A stretch of 49,504 nt of DNA from JBBAGE01 sp041655055. Its GTDB lineage: Bacteria > Pseudomonadota > Alphaproteobacteria > Rhodobacterales > Rhodobacteraceae. The notes under the pieces are model-generated. The model saw nothing but the letters and a program-made list of their open reading frames with translations. It was not told where the DNA came from and made no database searches. This document shows, in pieces, positions 26,258-34,549 of the stretch. Positions within the stretch are counted from its first letter, which is position 1; the number at the start of each line of letters is the position of its first letter. Position numbers and translations under genes: made by a program. The DNA lies in the NCBI GenBank assembly GCA_041655055.1, contig JBBAGE010000001.1, forward strand, positions 1-49,504, read 5' to 3'.

Positions 26258-27316
26258 CTAACGCCAGTTGGCGTTATCCGCCCCCACGACATCGGCGACA
26301 TTGGCGATGCCGTCGCGTTCCAGCAGCTTATCGAGGTCGCGCGCGATCCGGGGCACCAGCGACAGCCCGGCATAGACCATGGCCGAATAAAGCTGCACGG
26401 CGCTGGCCCCGGCGCGGATTTTCGCATAGGCATCTTCGGCATTGCTGATGCCGCCCACACCGATCAGCGGCAGCTTGCCGCCGGTGGCGTGGTAAAGTTC
26501 GGCCAGAACCCGCGTTGAACGCGCGAACAGCGGCGCCCCCGAAAGCCCGCCCGCCTCATGCGCATGGGGCGATGTCAGCCCGTCGCGCGACAGGGTGGTG
26601 TTGGTGGCGATGATCGCGTCAATGCCCGCCGCAAGCGCGACGTCAGCGATTTCGTGGATTTCCGCAAGGCTTAAATCCGGCGCGATTTTCAGCATGACGG
26701 GGATCTTGCGTGCCAGCCCCGCACGCGCCTCCATCACGCCGGTCAGCAGGGCAGAAAGCGCCTCGGCCCCCTGCAATTCGCGCAGCTTTTCGGTGTTGGG
26801 CGAAGAAACATTGACCGTCACGAAATCCACATGCGGGCCGCAATGGGCAAGCACGCGGGCAAAGTCGCCGGCGCGGTCAGTGCTGGTCTTGTTCGCGCCC
26901 AGATTCAGCCCCACCGGGATCGTGCGCGCAAGCGGCGCAAGGCGGGCGGCAATGGCCTCCATCCCGTCGTTGTTGAACCCGAAACGGTTGATCACGGCGC
27001 GGTCATCGGTCAGTCGGAACAGGCGCGGGCGGGGATTGCCCGGCTGCGGTAGCGGCGTCGCGGCCCCGAGTTCGATAAACCCGAACCCCGCGCGCATCAA
27101 TTCGCGCGCGGCGGTGGCATTCTTGTCAAACCCCGCCGCAAGCCCCACCGGATTGGGCAGATCAAGCCCCGCGATCCGGGTTTGCAGCCGGGCCGAGCGG
27201 ATCGGGCCGGGCAGCGGCGCAAAACCCGCGCGTAGAAAAAGGATCGACAGCGCATGGGCGCGTTCGGGGTTCATGCGCAACAGGGCGCGCAGCCCGATCT
27301 GTTCGACAAGGCTCAT
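26258..27316 (-). CDS. pyrD: Dihydroorotate dehydrogenase (quinone), class 2
   Basis: Oxidises dihydroorotate to orotate in pyrimidine synthesis and passes electrons to quinone at the inner membrane. 352 residues. Class 2 features: an amphipathic N-terminal helix before GLDLPNPVGLAAGFDKN, RFGFNNDG, VNVSSPNTEKLR with the catalytic Ser, KIAPDLS, IATNTTLSR and the FMN phosphate loop GVGGISNAEDAYAKI. The ATG overlaps the stop of the upstream DUF952 gene in ATGA (27313-27316), so translation is coupled. Confidence 0.95.
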   Translation of the reverse strand: MSLVEQIGLRALLRMNPERAHALSILFLRAGFAPLPGPIRSARLQTRIAGLDLPNPVGLAAGFDKNATAARELMRAGFGFIELGAATPLPQPGNPRPRLFRLTDDRAVINRFGFNNDGMEAIAARLAPLARTIPVGLNLGANKTSTDRAGDFARVLAHCGPHVDFVTVNVSSPNTEKLRELQGAEALSALLTGVMEARAGLARKIPVMLKIAPDLSLAEIHEIADVALAAGIDAIIATNTTLSRDGLTSPHAHEAGGLSGAPLFARSTRVLAELYHATGGKLPLIGVGGISNAEDAYAKIRAGASAVQLYSAMVYAGLSLVPRIARDLDKLLERDGIANVADVVGADNANWR

Positions 27317-27663
27317 GCCACTGTTCCTTCGGGGAATTGATGCGCGCCATCGACCCAGGGCAGGGGTTGCGCCCAGAGCAGATCGGCCTGTAGCAACACG
27401 CGATAAAGATGCGGGAAATGCGCCCCGCCACGCGAAATTTCCCAGCGCAGCGCAGGCCCCATCGCGGCGCTGTCACAGGCCAGAAGCATCAATCCCTCGG
27501 CCCCGGCAAAATGCTTGCGTGCCGTTTCGGCAAGCTGCGCGCCGGTGGAAAAGTGCACGAACCCATCGGCCAGATCCACCGGCGCGCCGGGGGTTTCGCC
27601 GGTGGCCAGAAAATCGTGCCATTCATTGTCGCGAAAAATCTTGTAGATCAGCATGAAACCCAT
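27313..27663 (-). CDS. DUF952 family protein
   Basis: 116 residues with the DUF952 hallmarks LIYKIFRDNEWHDF, DGFVHFSTGAQLAETARKHF and LRWEISRGGAHFPHLYR. The function of the family is unproven; its fold resembles ADP-ribosyl-binding or NAD-related enzymes, but that is not shown here. Two ATG codons are possible (27661-27663 and 27652-27654, MLIYKIF); family members usually start at MLIYKI. It forms a coupled pair with pyrD by a 4-base overlap. Confidence 0.85.
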   Translation of the reverse strand: MGFMLIYKIFRDNEWHDFLATGETPGAPVDLADGFVHFSTGAQLAETARKHFAGAEGLMLLACDSAAMGPALRWEISRGGAHFPHLYRVLLQADLLWAQPLPWVDGAHQFPEGTVA

Positions 27664-27702
27664 GTGCCCTGTGCGGGCCAGCGGGTCAAGCGGGCGTTGG
27701 CG

Positions 27703-27729
27703 GCAAGGGGGCCAGGTCTGCCCCCTTGC
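27703..27729 (-). terminator. Strong stem-loop after the TRAP binding protein gene
   Basis: gcaagggggc (27703-27712) pairs perfectly with gcccccttgc (27720-27729) around a 7-base loop, just beyond the stop of the binding-protein gene. On the minus strand no T-tract follows, so it could act as a weak terminator or protect the mRNA 3' end. Confidence 0.5.
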
Positions 27730-27738
27730 GCCTTGTCA

Positions 27739-29013
27739 TTATTCGGGCCGGAAGGGCAGCATCGTTTCTTGATACAGCCGATCGACGAAGGGGCCGAAAT
27801 CCACCGCGTCGGGCGACCAGAATTCGATGAAATTGTTCCAGCCGGGATCAAGCTCGGCATAGCCCAATTCGGCAATGATCGCCTCCCATTTGTCCACATT
27901 TTCCATCAGACGGTTCACGACGTCTTCGGGGTCATTGAACACATTGCTGGTGCGGCTTTCTTCGAGCAGGGCCGCATTGGTCGCTTGCAGCATTTCCTCG
28001 GAGGCGTCGCTCAGTTGCAGCACCTCGCCACCGGAATCGGTGATTTCCTGCAACGATTCGGCAAGGGAATCGAAACCGGCAATGATGCTTTCCTCGATAA
28101 AGACCGTCTGCAGATCATAGAGCAGTTGCCGCGCCGCAAGGGGGATGTCCTCCCACAGCACCTGATCAAAGGCGTTGTTGGTGTTGGTCTGGCCGAACCC
28201 GCCTGCGTCATTCACGATATGAAACGGCGCCAGCGGCAAAATCCCCACGGTATCGGCGGTGGTGATATTGGTCAGCGCACATTCGACGATGCCGCGCTGC
28301 AACCCTTCGTAGATTTCATTAAAGGGCAGGGCCACGGCAGCGCCGCCAAGCCCCTGCACTTCGGTCCCATGCACCACGCCACCCGCGCGGATCTGAAGCC
28401 CCGCGAAATCGGCGGGTTCGGTTCTGGGCTGGCGGCAGAAAAAGCCGCTGGCGACGGCGCCATTGATGGTAAAGCCGGGCTCGACCCCATAGTTGCGCTG
28501 TTCTTCCCAGGCCTCGGGGGTGTGGTTGCCGGTATCCATCATCACGCCCCAGCTATGCAGCGTGCCTGCCAGAACCTGTCCGTTCACGACATGGGTCATG
28601 TCGATCAGGGCCGAGCCCACGGGGAAGTTCGACGGGTCATATTGAGCGATCACCGAAGCATAGCCCAGACGGCCATCGGCAATGGCCGCCTGCATCGCGC
28701 CCCGGATGATTGCCGCGCCATAGACAATTTCGGGCACGATCTTGCCGCCCGAATATTCCGTGACAGCGGCGGCATATTTTTCAAACCCGCGGCTTGAAAT
28801 ATCGCCCGGGCTGGCCTGGGATTGCATGATCAGCTCGACCGGCTCCATATCGGCAAGCGCTTCGATATAGGCCTCTTTGGGCGAGCCATGCGGGACGGAC
28901 ACATCCTGCGCGATTGCCGGTGCGGCAAAGGCTGCCCCTGCCAAACCGACCGTCAGGCCAGCCCTGACATTGCGCAGGGCCGTGCCGGCCCAAAGCTGTG
29001 AAATATAGGTCAT
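27739..29013 (-). CDS. TRAP transporter substrate-binding protein (DctP family), orphan
   Basis: 424 residues, longer than the usual 330-360. An N-terminal signal peptide ends near AFAAPAIAQ (about residue 35), so it is periplasmic. DctP-like features: GDISSRGFEKYAAAVTEYSGGKIVPEIVYG near the start of the mature protein, the ADFAGLQIRAGGVVHG loop where the Arg binds the carboxylate in this family, and LPFNEIYEGLQRGIVECAL. No dctQ or dctM permease genes are near. The ATG at 29011-29013 lies downstream of a strong GGGAGG that first serves a 3-codon ORF. It is divergent from the CoA-transferase operon, sharing a 686-bp upstream region, so it may bind that operon's substrate. Confidence 0.85.
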   Translation of the reverse strand: MTYISQLWAGTALRNVRAGLTVGLAGAAFAAPAIAQDVSVPHGSPKEAYIEALADMEPVELIMQSQASPGDISSRGFEKYAAAVTEYSGGKIVPEIVYGAAIIRGAMQAAIADGRLGYASVIAQYDPSNFPVGSALIDMTHVVNGQVLAGTLHSWGVMMDTGNHTPEAWEEQRNYGVEPGFTINGAVASGFFCRQPRTEPADFAGLQIRAGGVVHGTEVQGLGGAAVALPFNEIYEGLQRGIVECALTNITTADTVGILPLAPFHIVNDAGGFGQTNTNNAFDQVLWEDIPLAARQLLYDLQTVFIEESIIAGFDSLAESLQEITDSGGEVLQLSDASEEMLQATNAALLEESRTSNVFNDPEDVVNRLMENVDKWEAIIAELGYAELDPGWNNFIEFWSPDAVDFGPFVDRLYQETMLPFRPE

Positions 29014-29699
29014 TGCGTCATGTTCCTCCCTGATTAAGACGCGATCATGCCGGGAATGCTGGCGTGGCATTTGTAAAAAACTTCTGAACACGCGAACGCA
29101 AGCGGACTCGGGCGCTTAGATCCCCAGTGATGCGGGGGTTACGGGTTAATCGGGCCGTGCAAACTCAGACGATCACGACGCAGGTTACAGCGCCTATGGC
29201 ATATTGCAACAAATTATCGGTGCGATTTGCGGGGCCCGATTTCGGGGCCATTGGCGCATCTGGCGGGAAAATGTTACCTTGATTCAACGTTTTATCTGGT
29301 GGTGCCTTGCCCGACGGCATCACCGCCGCTGTCGCGGTGGGCGGATCGTGCTGGCATCATCCGTCACTTTATCGTCGGATGCCTGATTTATCGCCTTGTT
29401 CGGGGCGAAACGGGCCGGGGCGGATATGGCGGGGCTTTGCGCGTTTGCGGGGTGACGCAGAGTTTCCTTGCCAAGTGGCAGATCACGGGCAATCATGTCT
29501 GTCATTCCCGGTGCGCCATGCTGGCGGGTTTTGCAAAGAACTTGGCGGGATTGTCAATCTGGCCGCGCAGAAGGCCACTTGTGCTTTAGTCCCGCGGTTA
29601 TATGGTTTCGATATATCTTGCAATCAGGTGTTCCGCAGATAACGTGACCACGTTTACCTGATGGAGCAGGTGAGAAAGAGGATTGGGAGGTCCTTACGC
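29014..29699. other. Long intergenic region between TRAP binding protein and CoA-transferase operon
   Basis: 686 bp. Open frames here (for example 29227-29589) read as Cys-rich, non-family sequence without ribosome binding sites and are rejected as genes. Base composition is lower in GC than the flanks. It contains small palindromes: cccc-agtgatgc-gggg near 29123-29138, a ggcccg/cgggg.cc hairpin near 29233-29250, and the nested inverted repeats at 29624-29661. It probably holds both divergent promoters and possibly an unannotated small RNA; none can be named. Confidence 0.6.
29624..29661. promoter_or_regulatory. Nested inverted repeats ahead of the CoA-transferase gene
   Basis: Outer arms TCAGGT (29624-29629) and ACCTGA (29656-29661) enclose AACGTG-AC-CACGTT (29641-29654), a perfect 6-bp inverted repeat. 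The element sits about 40-75 bp before the start codon, where an operator for the operon would be expected. The regulator is unknown. Confidence 0.45.
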
Positions 29700-32066
29700 A
29701 TGAACAATGATCTCAAAAGACCGTTGGCTGACGTTGTGGTTCTGGATCTCGTATCCGGGCCGCTGGCAACGATTAGCCGCACTCTTGCCGAAATGGGCGC
29801 CGAGGTAATCCGGGTCGAACCCAAAGGCGGTGCGCGCGATCGCGCCGACGGTGACATGCTGGCCTTTGCTGCGCGCAATAACGGCAAGCGCAGCTTTGAA
29901 TTCGACCCCGAGGATGAAAACAGCCGCACGGCGTTTCATGCCCTGCTGGACCGCGCCGATATTTTCATCAACGACATGTCGCCCCATGCCGGGCTGGCGA
30001 TCGATTCCAATTCGATCCACAGCAAATACCCGGGCATGACCATTCTTTCGGTCAGCGATTTCGGCATCGGCAATGATTTCAGCGACTGGCAAGCCACCGA
30101 CCCGGTGCTGCACGCGATTTCCGGCGAATTGGCACGTTCGGGGCTTGATGGCCGCGCACCGCTATTGCCGCCCGGCGCGATCGGAAGCGAGGCCGCATCA
30201 TCGCAGGCCGCGATGGTGGTATTGTTTTCCTATCTGAACCGGCTGTCGTCGGGCAAAGGTGACCATCTGAATTTCTCGACGCTTGATGGCACCAGCCATG
30301 CGCTTGATCCGGGTTACGGCATGGGCGGCAGCGCCGCGCAGGGTAAACTCGCCAGCGAATTGCCGCGCGGGCGCCCGCCCAAAGGGTTCCAATATCCGAT
30401 CCTGCGCTGCAAGAACGGTTTCGTGCGGATCTGCGTTCTGGCCCCGCGCCAGTGGCAGGGCATGTTCAAATGGATGGGCAGCCCCGAGCGTTTCGCCGAT
30501 CCGAAATACAACAAGATCTATGAGCGTTTCGGCGATCCCGAGCTGAACCCCATGATCGAGCAGCATTTCATGAACTTCACCCGCGACGAGCTGGAGCGTG
30601 ACGCCACCGAATATGGTGTGCCGCTGGCCGCCGTTCTGACGCTGGAAGAGGCGCTGAAAACCGAACATATGGTCGCGCGCAAGGCGATCGTCGAACTGGA
30701 CCTGCCCGGTGGCAAGGGCCGCACGACCTTTGCCAATGGGGTGATGGAAATCGACGGCGCGCGCATGGGGCCGATGGGGCCCGCGCCCGAACTGGGTGAT
30801 TTCGATGCGATCCGCAGCGGGGATTCGCTGGTGGGGCGCGCCAAGCTTGGCTTTGGCGGCGAGCGTCCGCTGGCGGGGCTGAAGGTGCTCGATCTGGGTA
30901 TCATCATCGTGGGCGCGGATCAGGGCCGCTTGTTGGCCGATCAGGGTGCCGATGTCATCAAGGTCGAGGCCAAGGCATTCCCCGATGGCGGGCGTCAGAC
31001 GATCGGCGGCGAGGCGATCTCGCTCGGGTTTGCTGTGGGTCACCGCAACAAGCGCAGCCTTGGCATCAACTTGCGCGATCCCAAGGGCAAGGCTCTGTTC
31101 CTTGATCTGGCCAAGGAAGCCGATGTGATCTTGTCGAACTTCAAGCCCGGCACGCTCGCGTCGCTGGGGATTGATTACGATACCGTCAGCAAGGTGAATC
31201 CGGGTATTATCATGGGCGACAGCTCGGCCTTTGGCCCCACCGGGCCGTGGAGCCGTCGCATGGGCTATGGCCCGCTGGTGCGCGCCAATGCCGGGCTGAC
31301 CGATATGTGGAAATATCCCGATGATGACGAATCCTTCTCGGATGCGATCACGGTTTATCCCGACCACACGGCCGCGCGTTACGGGCTGTTGGGTGTGCTG
31401 GGGCTGCTGGTGCGGCGTGCGCATACCAATGTGGGCGGTGTTGCCAGCACCGCGCAGGCCGAAATCATGCTGGGCCATTTCACCGACGATATCGCCCGGA
31501 TCGGCATGGGGGTGAAACGCGGCAGACCGGACGCGCCCTGGGGCGTTTTCCCCACCAAGGGCGATGACGATTGGGCCGTGGTCACTGTGCGCAACAATAC
31601 CGATTGGGCCACACTTTGCGCCGTGATGGGCCGCGATGACCTGGCCAAGGATGCCGCGCTTGCTGATGCCGAGGGCCGGATCGCCAATAGCGAACGGGTC
31701 AACGCCGCAGTCACGGATTGGCTTGCGGGTCAGACCGCGCATGACGCGATGATCACGTTGCAAAAAGCGGGCGTGCCTGCGGCGCAAATGCTGCGCGTGT
31801 CGGAAATGGCCGAGTTTGAATATTACAAACAACGCAACTTTACCCGCGTCGACAGCCATCCGTTGATCGCCGATTCCTTCCGCGCCGAGCGCAGCCCGGT
31901 GCTGTCCGAATTGATGCCCGAACCGCCGCGAAAACCGGCACCGCAGATGGGTGAACATACCCGTGAAGTGGTCAAGGAATGGCTGGGCCTACCCGATTCC
32001 GAGATCGAGGCGCTGGTTGAACAAGAAATCCTTGAGCCGCTGGCCGGGGAAAAAACGGCTGCATAA
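29700..32066 (+). CDS. Double-domain CaiB/BaiF (class III) CoA-transferase
   Basis: 788 residues: two CaiB/BaiF domains in tandem (about 1-385 and 386-788). Each starts with the family N-terminal strand (LADVVVLDLVSG and LAGLKVLDLGIIIVG) and a nucleotide-fold segment (GAEVIRVEPKGGARDR; GADVIKVEAKAF). Aligning by eye to formyl-CoA transferase, the catalytic Asp is present in domain 2 (Asp555, VYPDHTAARYG) but is Glu164 in domain 1 (AIGSEAASSQ). Thus one active site may be altered or structural. Family role: moving CoA between carboxylic acids. GGGAGG lies before the ATG at 29700; an in-frame ATG at 29661 is less likely. First gene of an operon with a crotonase and a thiolase-like gene. Confidence 0.88.
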   Translation: MNNDLKRPLADVVVLDLVSGPLATISRTLAEMGAEVIRVEPKGGARDRADGDMLAFAARNNGKRSFEFDPEDENSRTAFHALLDRADIFINDMSPHAGLAIDSNSIHSKYPGMTILSVSDFGIGNDFSDWQATDPVLHAISGELARSGLDGRAPLLPPGAIGSEAASSQAAMVVLFSYLNRLSSGKGDHLNFSTLDGTSHALDPGYGMGGSAAQGKLASELPRGRPPKGFQYPILRCKNGFVRICVLAPRQWQGMFKWMGSPERFADPKYNKIYERFGDPELNPMIEQHFMNFTRDELERDATEYGVPLAAVLTLEEALKTEHMVARKAIVELDLPGGKGRTTFANGVMEIDGARMGPMGPAPELGDFDAIRSGDSLVGRAKLGFGGERPLAGLKVLDLGIIIVGADQGRLLADQGADVIKVEAKAFPDGGRQTIGGEAISLGFAVGHRNKRSLGINLRDPKGKALFLDLAKEADVILSNFKPGTLASLGIDYDTVSKVNPGIIMGDSSAFGPTGPWSRRMGYGPLVRANAGLTDMWKYPDDDESFSDAITVYPDHTAARYGLLGVLGLLVRRAHTNVGGVASTAQAEIMLGHFTDDIARIGMGVKRGRPDAPWGVFPTKGDDDWAVVTVRNNTDWATLCAVMGRDDLAKDAALADAEGRIANSERVNAAVTDWLAGQTAHDAMITLQKAGVPAAQMLRVSEMAEFEYYKQRNFTRVDSHPLIADSFRAERSPVLSELMPEPPRKPAPQMGEHTREVVKEWLGLPDSEIEALVEQEILEPLAGEKTAA

Positions 32067-32088
32067 GCCAAGAGGGAGAGAGAAAAGC

Positions 32089-32904
32089 ATGTCGGATACC
32101 AAAGAAGCGACCAAGACGGACGTCGTTCTGGTCGAGCGTCGGGGCCATGTGATGATCATCACATTGAACCGCCCCGAAGCACGCAACGCGGTGAACATTC
32201 ACACCCATATGGGTGTCGGCAACGCGCTCGAAGAAGCCGAAGCCGATCCCGATGTCTGGGTGGTGATCCTGACCGGCGCGGGCGACAAGGCTTTCTGTGC
32301 CGGCGCCGATCTGGTTGCGGTGTCGCGCGGCGAAAGCCTGATGCCCGATGATCCCAAACAGGCGGCCTGGGGCTTTGCCGGTTTCGTGTCGCACCCGATC
32401 AGCAAGCCGGTGATCGCGGCGGTCAACGGTTTCGCTCTTGGTGGCGGGACCGAGCTGTCGCTGGCCGCCGATCTGGTGGTTGCGGCCGATACCGCCGCCT
32501 TTGGCCTGCCCGAGGTCAAGCGCGGGATTTTTGCCGGTGCGGGCGGTGCGTTCCGCATCGTGCAGCAACTGCCCACAAAGATCGGGATGGAAGTGGTGCT
32601 GACCGGTAACCGGCTGACGGCGCAGCGCGCGCATGAGCTGGGTCTGGTCAACCGCGTGGTGCCGTTCGATCAGCTTATGGATGCCGCCATGGCTTTGGCC
32701 GAGGAAATCACCGTCAACGCCCCGATCGCGGTGCAGGTGACCAAGCGCATCGCCATGGGCATCGACAACGGCCACATCGCTGCTGATGACGAACATTGGG
32801 AACGGGCGCGCCGCGAAGGCGCCTATCTGATGTCCACCGAAGACGCCAAGGAAGGGCCGCGCGCCTTTGCCGAAAAGCGTGAACCCGTCTGGAAAGGGCG
32901 CTGA
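32089..32904 (+). CDS. Enoyl-CoA hydratase/isomerase family protein (crotonase)
   Basis: 271 residues. Crotonase features: ITLNRPEARNAVN, the oxyanion-hole segments FCAGADLVAVSRG and AAVNGFALGGGTELSLAADLVV, and LPEVKRGIFAGAGG. Both glutamates used by hydratases are present (in GTELS and LPEVK), so water addition to an enoyl-CoA, or a hydratase-lyase reaction, is plausible. 22 bp after the CoA-transferase, with agagggagag upstream, and two bases before the next gene. It should act on the CoA thioester made by the transferase. Confidence 0.9.
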   Translation: MSDTKEATKTDVVLVERRGHVMIITLNRPEARNAVNIHTHMGVGNALEEAEADPDVWVVILTGAGDKAFCAGADLVAVSRGESLMPDDPKQAAWGFAGFVSHPISKPVIAAVNGFALGGGTELSLAADLVVAADTAAFGLPEVKRGIFAGAGGAFRIVQQLPTKIGMEVVLTGNRLTAQRAHELGLVNRVVPFDQLMDAAMALAEEITVNAPIAVQVTKRIAMGIDNGHIAADDEHWERARREGAYLMSTEDAKEGPRAFAEKREPVWKGR

Positions 32905-32906
32905 TC

Positions 32907-34418
32907 ATGGCAATGGATGCAGAACGTATTCCGGTTATCGTTGGGGTGGGTCAGTTCAATGACCGCCCCGAAAACCCCGATGACGGGCTTGATTCCGTTG
33001 GCCTGATGGAACAGGCGCTGCGGCTTGCCGATCAGGATGCCGGGGGTGGCTGGCTCAAGGATCTCGATGCCATCGCGACGGTGGATCAGATTTCTTGGCC
33101 GCATCTGACGGAAATTCCGCAAAAACTGGCGGCTGCTTTCGGTGCAAACCCCAAGCATCTGGAAACCACCGATATGGCCAGCGGCGACAGCCCGATCCTG
33201 TTGCTTAACGAGGCCGCGAACCGCATCGGCTCGGGCGAGCACAAGATCGCCGCCGTTGTGGGGGGCGAGGCCCTGCGCAGCGCCGCGCATTTCGCCAAAA
33301 AGGCCGCAGCCGAGGGTAAAACCTTTGGTGGTCTGGGTAGCTCGGTTGCGGAAATGGCCGCCAATGCGGCCCCGAGCTATCGCAAGCGTTATGGTCTGCT
33401 GGGCCCTGTCGATGTCTATCCGCTTTATGAAAACGCGGGGCGCGCGGCCTATGGCCAGACGCTTGACGAAGGTCAGGATGAAAGCGCGCAGATCTGGTCG
33501 CTTTTCGCAGAAGTGGCCAAGTACAACGAGGGTGCATGGATTCGCAAGGGCGCCACGCCCGAGGAAGTCAAGACCGTCACCCCCAATAACCGCCCGATTT
33601 CGCATCCCTATAGCAAGCTGATGGTTGCCAATAGTTCGGTAAACCAGGGTGCGGGCTATATCGTGACCAGCCTTGCCGAAGCGCGCCGCCGCGGTGTGCC
33701 CGAGGACAAGCTGATCTATGTCGGCCTTGGCGCTGCCGGTCATGAACCGGATGAGCCGCTGGAACGTGACCGTTACGATCAATCGCCCTCGATGGCGCTG
33801 TCGATCAATAAGGCGCTGGAGCTTAACAAGCTCAATTCATCCGATCTGGATTATGTCGAGCTTTACAGCTGCTTCCCCTGCGTGCCGAAAATGGCCCGCC
33901 GGGTGCTGGATTGGCCGCTTGATAAACCGGCGACGGTGCATGGCGGCCTGACGTTCGGTGGTGGCCCGATCGGCAACTACATGGCGCATGCCGTGGTCTG
34001 CATGGTGGAAAAACTGCGCGAATCCGGCAGCAAGGGTCTGCTGTTTGCCAATGGCGGCTATGCCACGCATAACCATTCGCTGGTTTTGTCCAAAGAGCCG
34101 ATGGATCACGCGCAATTCCCGCAGGAATTCCTGTTCCAGGACGAAGCCGACGCCGCGCGCGGCGCGATCCCGCCGGTCAATGAAAACTACGAAGGCCCGG
34201 CCGAGATCGAGACCTTTACCGTGCTTTACGGCCGTGATGGTTCGCCGCGTTGGGGTGTGGTCTATGCCCGCACGCCCGATGGCGCACGCACGCTGGCCAA
34301 AATCCCGGCCGAAGATGAGGCAGGCATCGCCTTTCTTACCGATGGCAAGGCCGAGCCTGTGGGATCGCAGGGCAAGGTGGTTGCCGTGGCCAACGGGGAT
34401 CACATCTGGCAACGCTAA
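32907..34418 (+). CDS. Thiolase-like protein (TLP1 type) lacking the catalytic cysteine
   Basis: 503 residues: a thiolase fold (about 1-400) plus a C-terminal ~90-residue domain that looks like the added beta-barrel of mycobacterial thiolase-like protein 1. In true thiolases the nucleophile is Cys in a CASG motif; here it is Met90 (TTDMASGDSP). The usual GHP near the end reads FGGGPIGNY, and the C-terminal CxG reads NGGYATHNH. So standard thiolytic cleavage is unlikely. The mycobacterial TLP1 also lacks catalytic residues and thiolase activity. The operon context suggests an acyl-CoA lyase, carrier or binding role. The ATG is two bases after the crotonase stop. Confidence 0.85.
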   Translation: MAMDAERIPVIVGVGQFNDRPENPDDGLDSVGLMEQALRLADQDAGGGWLKDLDAIATVDQISWPHLTEIPQKLAAAFGANPKHLETTDMASGDSPILLLNEAANRIGSGEHKIAAVVGGEALRSAAHFAKKAAAEGKTFGGLGSSVAEMAANAAPSYRKRYGLLGPVDVYPLYENAGRAAYGQTLDEGQDESAQIWSLFAEVAKYNEGAWIRKGATPEEVKTVTPNNRPISHPYSKLMVANSSVNQGAGYIVTSLAEARRRGVPEDKLIYVGLGAAGHEPDEPLERDRYDQSPSMALSINKALELNKLNSSDLDYVELYSCFPCVPKMARRVLDWPLDKPATVHGGLTFGGGPIGNYMAHAVVCMVEKLRESGSKGLLFANGGYATHNHSLVLSKEPMDHAQFPQEFLFQDEADAARGAIPPVNENYEGPAEIETFTVLYGRDGSPRWGVVYARTPDGARTLAKIPAEDEAGIAFLTDGKAEPVGSQGKVVAVANGDHIWQR

Positions 34419-34439
34419 GCCGGATCACAAGACAGCGGA

Positions 34440-34470
34440 AATGGCGGGTGCGATGCATCCGCCATTTTTC
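34440..34470 (+). terminator. Rho-independent terminator of the CoA-transferase operon
   Basis: Stem aatggcgggtgc (34440-34451) and gcatccgccatt (34455-34466), with one G-T pair and loop gat, then ttttc. It is 21 bp after the thiolase-like gene, and it separates the operon from marR. Confidence 0.9.
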
Positions 34471-34488
34471 TTGGGCAGGGGCGGGGGC

Positions 34489-34530
34489 TTGCTTTTTTGG
34501 TAAGCTGGGTATATAGTAACCTTAGCTTAC
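34489..34530 (+). promoter_or_regulatory. marR promoter with embedded MarR-type operator
   Basis: TTGCTT (34489-34494), a 17-base spacer, TATAGT (34512-34517). A perfect inverted repeat GTAAGCT (34500-34506) / AGCTTAC (34524-34530) spans the spacer and the expected start site. Repression by the downstream MarR protein bound here is the natural reading; this is inference. Confidence 0.6.
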
Positions 34531-34549
34531 AAAGTGAGTCCGCCCCAAC

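Noticed and set aside
29227..29642. Two overlapping 111-120 codon frames in the long intergenic region
   Set aside because: No ribosome binding site, Cys- and Trp-rich translation unlike local coding sequence, no recognisable family.
30198..31958. 586-codon open frame on the minus strand
   Set aside because: Shadow of the CoA-transferase gene, which has clear family motifs on the plus strand.
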